A stretch of 64,000 bases of DNA from an uncultured Kiloniellaceae bacterium (GCA_947500035.1 CANMQP010000010.1:372001-436000); one strand, 5' to 3'; numbered from the stretch's first letter, positions 34,832-42,941 are shown. Notes: generated from the letters alone by a model not told the origin. Translations and numbers: made by a program.

Positions 34832-35876
34832 AGCCATCAATGAACAGCTCTTACGGGCGATTGGTGTCGGTGTCGCACTGCTGGACCGCGGCAGTTTAAA
34901 CTTTCACTTTCACAACGACACTTTCGAGGAGTGGTTCGGCGCGCAGGTCGGCGTCAATCCGCTGCCGGCCGTGTTCGAGGGGCTCGACGTTGCGGCGCTG
35001 AACAGCGGCCTGAACGATGGCGGCCGCTACACCGCGGAAATCAGTCACAAGAAAAAGCGCCGCAACATGGTCATCGCCGTGGAGTTCACCGCGGCAAGCG
35101 AAGGCGAACAGCAGCTTGTCGTGCTGGTCTGCCAGAACATCACCCGTATCCGCGAGCTGGAATCGATGATCGATTCCTATTCCATGATGGTCGAGCGCAA
35201 CACCCGCGAGATCAAGCGGGAGAAGGAGCAGGTCGAGAAGCTGCTGCTCAATATCATGCCGCGTTCGGTCTACGAAGAGTTCAAGGCCTTCGGTGTCGTC
35301 ACACCGCAGCTCTATGATCCCATTTCGGTTCTGATGCTGGACTTCGTCGGCTTTACCGACATGGTCGCCTCCACCGATCCCAGCGTGACCGTGACTGAAC
35401 TCAACGATATCTACAGCGCCTTCGACCGCATTGGAGAGCAGTTCGGCTGCGAGCGGATCAAGACCATCGGCGATGCCTACATAACCGTGGCGGGCCTGCC
35501 CGATCCGATGCCTGATCATTCCAAGGCCGTGGCGAACACTGCGATCCGGTTCATCCGCTACCTGGAGCGGCGCAACAAGAGCCATCCGCACCAGTGGCAT
35601 TGCCGGATCGGCCTGGCGTCCGGGGCGGTCGTCGGCTCGGTCGTGGGCATCCAGAAATACGTCTACGACATTTTTGGTCCGGCGGTGAATCTGGCGACAC
35701 GGCTGCAGGAATTCTCCGAACCCATGCAGATCTCCGTCCAGGACGAAGTCGCGAAGAACCTGCGCGAGGACTTCGAAATCGACCGCCTCGGCGAGCGGGA
35801 CATTCGCGGTTTCCCGGCCCAGGAGGTCTGGCGCCTGCACGACAGCAAGAAGATTACGCCGCCGCCGAAGACTTAG
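34821..35876 (+). CDS. class III adenylyl cyclase with PAS-like domain and coiled coil
   Basis: The 351-residue product has a PAS-like N-terminal part (about residues 5-105, GVGVALLDRGSLNFHFHNDT), a helical signalling segment (about 108-150, ending LLLNIMPRSVYEEF, as in the linker of soluble guanylyl cyclases), and a class III catalytic domain (165-340). Metal-binding D174 (LDFVGFTD) and D218 (TIGDAY), and transition-state N290 and R294 (GPAVNLATR), are present. Base-selecting K214 and D283 predict ATP, not GTP. No membrane segment. It overlaps the truncated haemoglobin gene by 11 bp and its stop overlaps a convergent LysR gene by 4 bp. It likely makes cAMP under control of the haem partner. 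Confidence 0.92.
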   Translation: MSIEAINEQLLRAIGVGVALLDRGSLNFHFHNDTFEEWFGAQVGVNPLPAVFEGLDVAALNSGLNDGGRYTAEISHKKKRRNMVIAVEFTAASEGEQQLVVLVCQNITRIRELESMIDSYSMMVERNTREIKREKEQVEKLLLNIMPRSVYEEFKAFGVVTPQLYDPISVLMLDFVGFTDMVASTDPSVTVTELNDIYSAFDRIGEQFGCERIKTIGDAYITVAGLPDPMPDHSKAVANTAIRFIRYLERRNKSHPHQWHCRIGLASGAVVGSVVGIQKYVYDIFGPAVNLATRLQEFSEPMQISVQDEVAKNLREDFEIDRLGERDIRGFPAQEVWRLHDSKKITPPPKT

Positions 35877-36730
35877 CTCTGCACTGCGCTCCTGAAGGCC
35901 GCCGAGAGGGCGTTGAGCGCGTCGCGCGAGCGGTCATCCTTCACTCTGGAGTGCAGCAGAACCGGCAGGCGTGGCAAGGCCGGAAGGCCGAGCTTCGGGC
36001 CCACCTCGACGGCGCCGAAGGGCAACATGCGCCGCGCCAGGGCGGAGACGCCGAGCCCGGCCATGACGGCGGCGGACACCGCCGTGACGCCACCGCCGAC
36101 GAAGCTTTCCCGCCAGGACACCTCCGCCTCGTCGAGAAGCTGAAGCGCCATGATCCGTACACCGCAGGGTTCGGCCATGGTGGCAATCGGCAGGGGCTCG
36201 CCCGCCGGGTGCGTCCAGTCCGGCGCCGCGAACCAGCCCATTTTTTCTTCGGTCAGAAGCTCTCCGTCGTTCCGTCCCGCGTCGAAGCGAACGATGACCG
36301 CGTCGAGCTCCCGCCGGTCGTAGCTTTGCAGCAGATCGCCCGTGGTTCCAATCCGGATTTCGATCAATAGCTTTGGATCCTGCGCATTCATACGCCCAAT
36401 CAGCGCCGGCAGTTCAGGTCCCGCGACATGGTCGCTGATGCCAATGATCAGGCGCTGCCGGGCGGCGGCAAAGTCGGCAAAGGCGCGCTCCTGGACTTCC
36501 AGGAGTTTGCGGGCATGCTCAAGGAAGGTAAGACCCTGCGCGGAGAGCTCCACACGCCGGGGCGTGCGTTCGACCAGGCGGCAGCCGAGCCGCTCCTCCA
36601 GCCGCTTCAGCTTGAGGCTGACCGCCGACTGCGTTGTTTGAGAGGCCTCGGCCGCCCGCGTGAAGCTGCCGAGCTCGGCAATGCGGACGAAAGCATGGAC
36701 TGCATCCAAATCGAGTGCGCGTTCTGTCAT
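35873..36730 (-). CDS. LysR-family transcriptional regulator
   Basis: The 285-residue product has a LysR winged helix at about residues 6-66 (LDAVHAFVRIAELGSFTRAA, TTQSAVSLKLKRLEERLG) and a substrate-binding domain (RLIIGISDHVAGPELPALIG). It is divergent from the tautomerase gene at 36841 and convergent with the cyclase gene, overlapping it by 4 bp. A palindrome ATTTC-N9-GAAAT at 36734-36752 lies next to its own start. It probably controls the tautomerase and perhaps the SDR gene beyond it. Confidence 0.9.
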   Translation of the reverse strand: MTERALDLDAVHAFVRIAELGSFTRAAEASQTTQSAVSLKLKRLEERLGCRLVERTPRRVELSAQGLTFLEHARKLLEVQERAFADFAAARQRLIIGISDHVAGPELPALIGRMNAQDPKLLIEIRIGTTGDLLQSYDRRELDAVIVRFDAGRNDGELLTEEKMGWFAAPDWTHPAGEPLPIATMAEPCGVRIMALQLLDEAEVSWRESFVGGGVTAVSAAVMAGLGVSALARRMLPFGAVEVGPKLGLPALPRLPVLLHSRVKDDRSRDALNALSAAFRSAVQS

Positions 36731-36733
36731 TGC

Positions 36734-36752
36734 ATTTCGTTATAGCTGAAAT
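36734..36752. promoter_or_regulatory. candidate LysR box
   Basis: ATTTC and GAAAT arms nine bases apart lie 3 bp upstream of the lysR start and about 90 bp upstream of the tautomerase ATG, in an AT-rich promoter region. Confidence 0.4.
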
Positions 36753-36840
36753 ATCCAATTATATAATACACAAATAACTGAGCGCCACTTAAATTGACGT
36801 CACTGCAATTTGGACCATCAACTTATGGAAAGGATCCGCA

Positions 36841-37218
36841 ATGCCGCTCTGTCAAATTTCACTGCGCGCCGGAAAATCGGAAAGCTATCGCCGGGCGATC
36901 TGCGACAGCCTCTACCAGGCAATGCGTGAGGCCTGGAATGTGCCGGAAGACGATCAGTTCATGACGGTCACCGAGCACGACGAGGCGAACTTCCGGCATG
37001 GGAGCGCTTACGGCGTCACCCGCAGCGCGGATCTCGTCTACTTCCGGATCGTCACCTTTGACGGGCGCGCGGCTGAGAAAAAGCTGGCGTTCTTCGAGAA
37101 GCTCGCGAAGCTGCTTGCCGAGGCTCCCGGCATCCGGTCAGAGGATGTTTTCGTGAACCTCGTCGAGAGCCCCCGCGAAAACTGGTGGGCCGGTCACAGT
37201 CTCGCCCAGCCCGCATGA
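36841..37218 (+). CDS. tautomerase-family protein
   Basis: The 125-residue product begins MPLCQISLRAGKSESYRRAI; proline 2 becomes the catalytic N-terminus of tautomerase/4-oxalocrotonate tautomerase proteins. It is of the longer type, with EAWNVPEDDQFMTVTEHDEA and an ending FVNLVESPRENWWAGHS that is frequent in such proteins. AAGGAT precedes the ATG. It is divergent from a LysR gene and convergent with an SDR gene. Substrate unknown; keto-enol isomerisation or dehalogenation is possible. Its last codons form the first unit of a 14-bp tandem array. Confidence 0.88.
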   Translation: MPLCQISLRAGKSESYRRAICDSLYQAMREAWNVPEDDQFMTVTEHDEANFRHGSAYGVTRSADLVYFRIVTFDGRAAEKKLAFFEKLAKLLAEAPGIRSEDVFVNLVESPRENWWAGHSLAQPA

Positions 37219-37260
37219 CCCAGCCCGCATGACCCAGCCCGCATGACCCAGCCCGCCTGA
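37205..37260 (+). repeat. 14-bp tandem array starting at a stop codon
   Basis: Four head-to-tail copies of CCCAGCCCGCATGA (last one CCCAGCCCGCCTGA). The first copy holds the final codons and TGA of the tautomerase gene. The unit is not a multiple of three but the stop lies in copy one, so copy number does not alter the protein. Confidence 0.95.
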
Positions 37261-37309
37261 CGGAAGTCTTCACGCAGGGTTCAATGCCTCACCTGTTGCA
37301 GAGGCTGTC

Positions 37310-38059
37310 TCACCGCACAGCCCGGTTCATCCCGCCGTCGGCGAGAAGGGCCTGACCGGTGATGTAGCGGGCGCTCTCGGAGGCCAGGAAGACGCAGGCC
37401 TGACCGATCTCCTCGAAGCGCGCGGGGCGCTGTGCCGGGATGGACTTCAGCGCGGCGTCCGACAGGTTCACGTTTTCGCAGAAGCCGGGCATGAGGTTGT
37501 TCATGCGGATGTTGTGCCGGGCGTAGCGGTCTCCGTAAAGCTTGGAGAAGGAATGCAGGGCGGCGCGCAGCATGCTCATGGGGTAGGGCGCGCGGGGCTC
37601 GACCGCGTTCATGGAGGAAATATTCACGAAAGCGCCGCCGCCCTGTTCGATCATGACGGGCGTGATCAGCCGCGCGAGCTTCACGACGCTCAGCACATAC
37701 ATATCCAGGCTTTCGTGCCAGAGGTCGTCGGGCAGTTCGAGCAGAGGCCCGTCGAATTCCGCATCGAAGCCCACCGTCTTGATGGCTTCGGGAACCGAGC
37801 CGCCATGACCCATGTTGCTGACCACCGCATCGATGCGTCCGTAGCGCTGCATCGTTTCATCGACCAGGGCCTGCAGGTCATCGGCGTCGAGCACGGAGCC
37901 GCTGCGCCCCAACCCGCCCAGTTCCCCGGCCAGTTCCACGGATCGCCGGGACGGGGACATGAGGGAGACTTTGTAACCGGCTTTCGCCATCTCGACGGCG
38001 CAACCGCGCCCGATCCCCTGACCGCTGCCGGTCACGATGGCCACCTTGATGTCTGACAT
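37310..38059 (-). CDS. short-chain dehydrogenase/reductase, atypical catalytic site
   Basis: The 249-residue product has the Rossmann motif VTGSGQGIGRG at residues 8-18, LDADDLQALVDE, the SNMG variant of NNAG, and an active-site serine in NISSMNA. The catalytic motif Y-x-x-x-K is PYPMSMLRAAL, so the lysine is a methionine, with an arginine two residues on. The C-terminal GQALLADGGMNR is normal. The ATG at 38059 is chosen because the fold starts there; upstream residues are not SDR-like. Activity could still exist with arginine substituting, or the protein may bind a nucleotide without reducing. Confidence 0.82.
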   Translation of the reverse strand: MSDIKVAIVTGSGQGIGRGCAVEMAKAGYKVSLMSPSRRSVELAGELGGLGRSGSVLDADDLQALVDETMQRYGRIDAVVSNMGHGGSVPEAIKTVGFDAEFDGPLLELPDDLWHESLDMYVLSVVKLARLITPVMIEQGGGAFVNISSMNAVEPRAPYPMSMLRAALHSFSKLYGDRYARHNIRMNNLMPGFCENVNLSDAALKSIPAQRPARFEEIGQACVFLASESARYITGQALLADGGMNRAVR

Positions 38060-38455
38060 ACTTCTTTGCGCTCTTCTTTTCTGCCGATGGAATAGGAGAA
38101 TCCCCGCCACCCGCAGGCTTTGGCGCGGGCAGGCGTCGATCATGCTACGGCACAAATGCTATCGCGCGCGCGCGGCGGGGCGTAGCGAAGTTATCGACCA
38201 GGCCCTGTGAGAAATTCTCACAGCGGCTCCGCCCGCTTGATTCGCGCAGAGCGGTGCTCATTCAAAGCAAAGTGCGCTTATACAGCTTCAAAACTCGCTG
38301 CCTCTCGATCAGCAATCTGCTGATCTCGCCGACTGGTTCTCATGGGCGCAAATTTTGAAATCTTGTGATTCGGTAAAAAGGCGCACTTCGCTGTAAAACA
38401 GGCAGTGCAGCCCTGCGAATAACGGCAACCCAGAGGTTCCGGGAAAGAGAAGCCA
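38060..38455. other. gap with repeat-A copy 1
   Basis: No gene is seen. The stretch has a copy of hairpin repeat A (38288-38327) and a GAGAAATTCTC palindrome at about 38210-38220. The promoter of the beta-trefoil-like protein must lie in the last 80 bp. Confidence 0.55.
38288..38327 (-). repeat. dispersed repeat A, copy 1
   Basis: On the minus strand it matches 58635-58674 at 36 of 40 positions. The core GATCAGCA-GAT-TGCTGATC is a perfect palindrome. Similarity extends further on both sides, with about 19 extra bases at one end. Confidence 0.75.
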
Positions 38456-38986
38456 ATGATGAAACCGATGACATACGCCATCAGCCTGCTCCTTGCCGCG
38501 AGTCTGCCGGCGCTCGCCGATCAGACCAATCCGCAGATGCGCCTGCTGGACGACCTCGACTTTCCCGGCGAGGGATACTGTATCGACGTGCCCGGCGTCG
38601 GCCAGACCGCGCGCACCGACCTTCCCCTGGTGATGCACAATTGCCTGCCTGAGCGAGGGAGTGTCGACCGGATCGCCGAGGAACGGGACGGCCGGATCTA
38701 CATGCCGGCCTACGACGCCTGCGTCACCGCTCTCGGGGTTTGGTCTGTCCTCCCGGGCGTGCCCGTCATGCTCCGCGACTGCGGCACGAACGAGAGCTTT
38801 TTGCAGGCCGACCCGTTCCAAAAGTTCGAGCGCACAGCCGACAACCAGCTGCGTTTAACAGGCTCAAGTCTGTGCCTGGCCGCCGGCCCCGACGCAGACC
38901 GGACCTATAGCCCGACCCACCGCTGGCGGACCCTGACACTGGAAGACTGCGCGGAGACTTCTCTGGCGTTGTCCGCCTGGAAGTGA
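38456..38986 (+). CDS. secreted cysteine-rich beta-trefoil-like protein
   Basis: The 176-residue product has a signal peptide (MMKPMTYAISLLLAASLPAL, cut after ALA). The mature part has six cysteines in three evenly spaced pairs: YCIDVPG...MHNC, ACVTALG...LRDC, LCLAAG...LEDC. This looks like the three-fold repeat of a ricin-B-type beta-trefoil, where the second cysteine of each repeat follows a hydrophobic strand. A glycan-binding role is possible. No catalytic motif is seen. Its coding end lies next to the decayed cyclase remnant. Confidence in a real, exported protein is good; in the fold, moderate. Confidence 0.7.
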   Translation: MMKPMTYAISLLLAASLPALADQTNPQMRLLDDLDFPGEGYCIDVPGVGQTARTDLPLVMHNCLPERGSVDRIAEERDGRIYMPAYDACVTALGVWSVLPGVPVMLRDCGTNESFLQADPFQKFERTADNQLRLTGSSLCLAAGPDADRTYSPTHRWRTLTLEDCAETSLALSAWK

Positions 38987-39522
38987 TGGGGGCTTATCCG
39001 GGCACGCAAGGTGCCAGCTGGCAATTACTATTAGCCCTGGCGGTGAACCCCGTCATCCGCCCTCAGGAATTCTCCGAACCCCCTGAAGATCACCCTGTAG
39101 GACGATGTGGTCAAAACCCCCCGCGAGGACTTCGCTATCGAAAGCCTGGGTCAGCAGGACATCCGGGATTTTTGAGACAGGATGCCTGGCGGTTGTTTGA
39201 CACCAAGAGGGAAGAGCCGATGGGGGAGGGCGACCTGGGGAATCCAAGATCACTTTGTGGGCCGTTTCTGCGGGGCTAGCCGTTGTGTAGTGAATGGGCG
39301 AAACGGGTGGGAAGCGGAAGTTCGCCTCTGCGGCAATCCAATCATACCTCAGAGGTGAAAGTCGACATTCAAGCGATCTTCAAACTGAGCTTCTAGCTGC
39401 AGCGTCGCAAGTCGGCTCTGAGCCCATTTCGACCGATGCTGCAAAGTGTCCGAACGTCAGCTTTTGATGCTTTGACGAAGCTCGCCATTCGCGTCACGCA
39501 AGTTCGAACACCAAACAGCTCT
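38987..39522. other. gap with decayed cyclase remnant
   Basis: Between the beta-trefoil-like gene and the VOC gene lies the cyclase remnant (39025-39220). From 39221 to 39522 no further gene, repeat or motif is seen. Confidence 0.6.
39025..39220 (+). pseudogene. decayed 3' fragment of a class III cyclase gene
   Basis: This segment matches the last 65 codons of the cyclase gene at 34821-35876. It retains AVN, QEFSEP, then after a frameshift P-L-K-I-T-L-stop-DDVVKTPREDFAIESLGQQDIRDF-like text: 16 of 31 positions equal the intact protein. A one-base insertion in a C-run, a TAG in place of CAG, a TGA, and a one-base deletion that restores WRLFDTK break it. No 5' part was found; the upstream gene ends at 38986. 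It is a relic of a second cyclase or of a duplication, and no protein is expected. Confidence 0.85.
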
Positions 39523-39903
39523 TCAGAGCTGTCGATTACTGACCTCAACGAGATTGCCATCGGGATCACGAAAATAGACCGACAGGAGCTTTCCTACAGC
39601 GCCAGCCTTCTCTGCGGGTCCTTCAACGATTTCAACGCTTTGAGCCTGAAGCGTAGCGACCACATCTTCCATTGGAATATCAGTCAAGACGCAGAAATTG
39701 CCGCTTCCAGGGACCGTTTTCTCTGCAAGACTTGCCAAATCGTTCGCGTCCTGAACACTGATCTTGTTGGATCCGAAATGCAGCGACCATTTTCCCGGCC
39801 GCTCTTCATGGGCCGCCATACCCAGAACGTGCCGATAGAAGTCCAGGGTGGCGTCAACATTGCGCACGCAAAGAACGATGTGGTCGAAACCATAGATGTG
39901 CAT
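39523..39903 (-). CDS. VOC (glyoxalase-fold) protein
   Basis: The 126-residue product is a single VOC module: DHIVLCVRNVDATLDFYRHV, KWSLHFGSNKISVQDAN, FCVLTDIPMEDVVA and DPDGNLVEVSN. The metal ligands His8, a histidine in SLHFG and the glutamate in LVEVSN are present, so it is likely metal-active. The length matches glyoxalase-like dioxygenases or resistance proteins of the family. The substrate is unknown. It is followed on the same strand by a cupin-like gene 90 bp further upstream. Confidence 0.88.
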   Translation of the reverse strand: MHIYGFDHIVLCVRNVDATLDFYRHVLGMAAHEERPGKWSLHFGSNKISVQDANDLASLAEKTVPGSGNFCVLTDIPMEDVVATLQAQSVEIVEGPAEKAGAVGKLLSVYFRDPDGNLVEVSNRQL

Positions 39904-39993
39904 GGTTTGTCTATATCAGTCTTCCTGCTGCCGGGCAAAACACCCATCTCAATCCGCCCCCCTGGCGAAGCAGATCAGATTACGGCAGTGGCG

Positions 39994-40737
39994 TTAGCCA
40001 TACTTTGTGAGTGCTTCAGAAACCGTCATTCGAGGCACGCGAAAAGCATCACCCTCGATGCGCTCAGCCTTTTCCATGTCCAAATTAAATATGTCGAACG
40101 GGTACCCCGCCGTGTCATCGAGCCCAGTCACGATCACATCGAACGTGTAGGACGGTTCTTCTGCAATGAACCAGTGAACGTTATCGTCGTCCTCACCGAT
40201 GGACGACATATCTCCGGCTCGAATTGTTTGGTCCAATGTTGGCCGAATGGTCAGTGACCGCTCATCGCGCGACAGCTGATCATACTGACGCAACCGGAAT
40301 GCGCCCGACAATGGCAGATGCGCCGAGACCATATTCGAGTGCCCATGAGGTATGATGGATCTGCCGGTATCGACTGCGAACAGCTTCGGCAGAAAATCGA
40401 GCGTTGTGCTCTCGTTAGCTCCAAAATCGATGCGCGCTGTTGTAACGCCCAGTCCCGCAAAGCCAATCTCATTGGCAAGACGGTCAAAATCGATCCCGCG
40501 CATAAGGTCTTCCAGAGGAATCCGGCGAAACAACTCATCCATTCCGGCACGCCAATCGGCGACCGAGATCAGTTCCCCGCGAAGCGCGCCAGATACCTCG
40601 TCAATCCTTGATATGAGGCGTTCGACTTCTTGTCCTTCCGACCCAGAAAATGCCGATGCGCCACCGCTGACACCCAACAGTGACGTCACTGCACCCAAGT
40701 GCGCAACTACTGATCGCCTGGTGGTTAGGATAGACAT
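39994..40737 (-). CDS. exported cupin-like protein
   Basis: The 247-residue product has a signal with twin arginines (TTRRSVVAHLGAVTSLLG), which could be a Tat signal, and a cupin-like core: IIPHGHSNMVSAHLPLSGAF (H-x-H metal pair) and NVHWFIAE (later histidine). No close family is recognised; small-molecule dioxygenase or binding function is possible. The start ATG at 40737 was preferred because the signal begins there; the in-frame start at 40779 adds residues unlike a signal. It is on the same strand as the VOC gene. Confidence in the fold is moderate. Confidence 0.65.
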   Translation of the reverse strand: MSILTTRRSVVAHLGAVTSLLGVSGGASAFSGSEGQEVERLISRIDEVSGALRGELISVADWRAGMDELFRRIPLEDLMRGIDFDRLANEIGFAGLGVTTARIDFGANESTTLDFLPKLFAVDTGRSIIPHGHSNMVSAHLPLSGAFRLRQYDQLSRDERSLTIRPTLDQTIRAGDMSSIGEDDDNVHWFIAEEPSYTFDVIVTGLDDTAGYPFDIFNLDMEKAERIEGDAFRVPRMTVSEALTKYG

Positions 40738-41018
40738 GGCGCGAGCATAACACATTGCAGGCAGTGCCGGTATCCGCAACTATGGACGGGGTTTTTGACT
40801 CTTGGGTTGGCGTAAGCTGACACTCGACAGCAGGTAGCGAACGGCAGCAAAGTCCGCGGAGCGGACCTGAAGCTGATCTCCGATTTTGCGCTAGCAGCGA
40901 ATGAAAGCTTTTGGGAACGCAGTTGCAATATCTAAGGCCTTGCGTGAACGGCAGCTTTGGGCCGGTTGCGGCCGTTATCCTCCGGAGCAAAAGGACAAGT
41001 CTGCCAGCTCCGGCCCTA

Positions 41019-41768
41019 CTAGTTCTGCTGCACCAAAATGCGTAAGCTTCCCACCTTCCTAAAACCAATAGATTCTGCCGCCGCAAGGCTCGATCCGGAT
41101 TCATAGCCCACGACAGGGGAGTCTGGCCGTAGTGCTGAAACGGCTTGGGTGGCTTGGGCAAAGACTTCACTATCCTGCGCCACTGTGAAGACGTTCGACA
41201 ATCCGGTCACCTCGTCCGACAGGTTTGCAATGCAACCGGCTTCGATGGCCGGGCCAGACCCAGGTGCCGGGCCAGACCCATGTGCCGGACCAGACCCGCG
41301 TGCGAGGAAGACGAGGGCGGGATCGTCGAGAACGGCGGGGGGAAAGATCACCTGATCGGTGGGAGATCCGGCGGCGCACCAGGCGCTGTGCCAGGCAGCG
41401 AGTTCGCCAGGTTCGCGAACCTGGCGCCAGCCGTGCGGGATCCTTTCGTACCCGCCGTCGTGCCAGATCCATGAGGCCTGGAAGAGAACCACCATCCCGA
41501 GCGCGGCATAGTCCAGGTCCGCAAAGCTGTCCTTGATCGAGGATATCTGCCGCCCTGCCTCTAACGAATCACGAATACTCATCAAGTGCTGCGCGCTCAC
41601 GTTCGGTTCCAGCGTGACCACTTGAGGGTAGTAAGGCGGCGGTGCGTCGAGGCTGTGGAATGTCGATCGGTCGCGTTCAAAGCGCAATCCCTGCGCGCCC
41701 ATTATGGCGGCGCAGAGGTCGGCGTTGTTGCTGGCCGCTATCCGAGTTTCGCTGTGCGATGGGGTCAT
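41019..41768 (-). CDS. GNAT-like protein with GSGPA repeat insert
   Basis: The 249-residue product is similar in pattern to GNAT-type proteins: a C-terminal block VGYESGSSLAAAESIGFRKV and ending GSLRILVQQ are like the acetyltransferase V-G-Y-E-S-G...A-x-x-x-G-F motif. The middle (DDPALVFLARGSGPAHGSGP...) contains three near-identical 18-bp units encoding GSGPA(H/P), an unusual low-complexity insert. The N-terminal 130 residues are of unknown type. It lies alone on the minus strand. A real gene is likely; function unknown. Confidence 0.6.
   Translation of the reverse strand: MTPSHSETRIAASNNADLCAAIMGAQGLRFERDRSTFHSLDAPPPYYPQVVTLEPNVSAQHLMSIRDSLEAGRQISSIKDSFADLDYAALGMVVLFQASWIWHDGGYERIPHGWRQVREPGELAAWHSAWCAAGSPTDQVIFPPAVLDDPALVFLARGSGPAHGSGPAPGSGPAIEAGCIANLSDEVTGLSNVFTVAQDSEVFAQATQAVSALRPDSPVVGYESGSSLAAAESIGFRKVGSLRILVQQN
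41239..41299. repeat. 18-bp coding tandem repeat
   Basis: Three near-identical 18-bp units (CCGGGCCAGACCCAGGTG-like) inside the GNAT-like gene give GSGPA(H/P) repeats. The reading frame is kept because 18 is divisible by three. Confidence 0.85.
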
Positions 41769-42038
41769 GAGCGTGACTTTAGGAAACTATTTTCGGTGAG
41801 AGTAGCCACCTCTGCCCAGCAGGTATAGCCTTCCTCAATCCGGTCACTTGGTCCGCCATTCGAACCTTAACTTATGGATCAAGTTCGTAGAGGCGGCGAA
41901 TGTCCGATCCGTAAATTCGATTTTCGTACTGCGACCCATCGCTGCAAGTTCTTTGCAGTCATTGAGAAGCGATCGGCGTTGATACTCTTCGCAGCTACCG
42001 CCTCAAATCAAATGTTCCTGGTCTGGCTTTTCTCGATA

Positions 42039-42941
42039 TTACGACTGAGCGCCAAGGTGTTCTGCGAACCAGGCGCATTGGGCTGGCGCGGAGATCTCGA
42101 AGGGACCGTCAGTGTAGGCTTCGAAATGCGCGCAATCCAGTATCAGGAGCTTTTTGGGCTCCATCGCATTTTCATAAGCCCTCAGTGTCAGATCGGCAGG
42201 TGTCAGGTGGTCGTCGCGACCGACAACCAGCATTAAAGGGGTCGGTGCAATTTTGGAGACCCAATTTCCCGGCTCATATTCGGTAAAGAGCTCCATTGAG
42301 CGCAGGGTGATCTCGTTGACCCATGCGCCGCGATTGGCATCTGACAGCCCCTGAAAAAACGCGCGGCTATCGTCGGTCGGCAAGGCGCAGGGGTCGCCCT
42401 CATTTTCACCAACGACAGGAAGCCGCATCGGCGGCTCCCCCTTCAAACGGCCCGCACGATCCGCGGCGAATCCGCTTCGCAAACCCGCCCAATGGTCCGA
42501 ACGGACAAGCCGTTGAGCATTTTCCAGCCCGTAGACAAGCGGCACCTGACTGACGACGCATTTTACGCGCTTGTCCTTTGCGGCCACCACCAGAACGTGA
42601 CCGCCAGAATAGCTCGACCCCCAGACCCCGATGCGTTCCGCATCCACCGTTTCGATGCCTTGCACCCATGTGATTGCGTCGCGGTAATCGGCGATCTGCT
42701 GGTCAGGGTCGATTTCGCCGCGCGGTTCTCCGCCGCTCTGTCCCAGGTTGCGGTTGTCGTATACCAGAACGTTCATCCCAGCGCGCTGGAATGTCTCGGC
42801 AAAGCCGGCAAGGTGCATTTCTTTGGTGGCCGAAAACCCATGCGCCATGATGACGCAAGGTGCCGGCGTCGGTGCGGCCTGGTAAAACCACCCGGCAAGT
42901 TCGGTGCCGTCTTCGGTCTTGAATGTCACGTCAGTTTTCAT
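42039..42941 (-). CDS. alpha/beta hydrolase (BAAT/dienelactone-like)
   Basis: The 300-residue product has an alpha/beta hydrolase fold without a signal peptide: MAHGFSATKEMHLAGFAETF, YDNRNLGQSGGEPRGEIDP, nucleophile motif GSSYSGGH with serine near residue 112, a VVGRDDHLTPAD acidic region, and a histidine in LDCAHFEAYTDGPFEISAPA. The family has S9 peptidase- and X-Pro-like relatives and esterases. GGGAGGATC lies before the ATG. It is divergent from an AraC-type gene starting near 43005, its likely activator. Substrate unknown. Confidence 0.87.
   Translation of the reverse strand: MKTDVTFKTEDGTELAGWFYQAAPTPAPCVIMAHGFSATKEMHLAGFAETFQRAGMNVLVYDNRNLGQSGGEPRGEIDPDQQIADYRDAITWVQGIETVDAERIGVWGSSYSGGHVLVVAAKDKRVKCVVSQVPLVYGLENAQRLVRSDHWAGLRSGFAADRAGRLKGEPPMRLPVVGENEGDPCALPTDDSRAFFQGLSDANRGAWVNEITLRSMELFTEYEPGNWVSKIAPTPLMLVVGRDDHLTPADLTLRAYENAMEPKKLLILDCAHFEAYTDGPFEISAPAQCAWFAEHLGAQS

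Noticed and set aside
38983-39279. 98-codon frame over the cyclase remnant
   Set aside because: It runs through the decayed cyclase in a mixture of frames, has no ribosome site, and matches the intact protein only in pieces.
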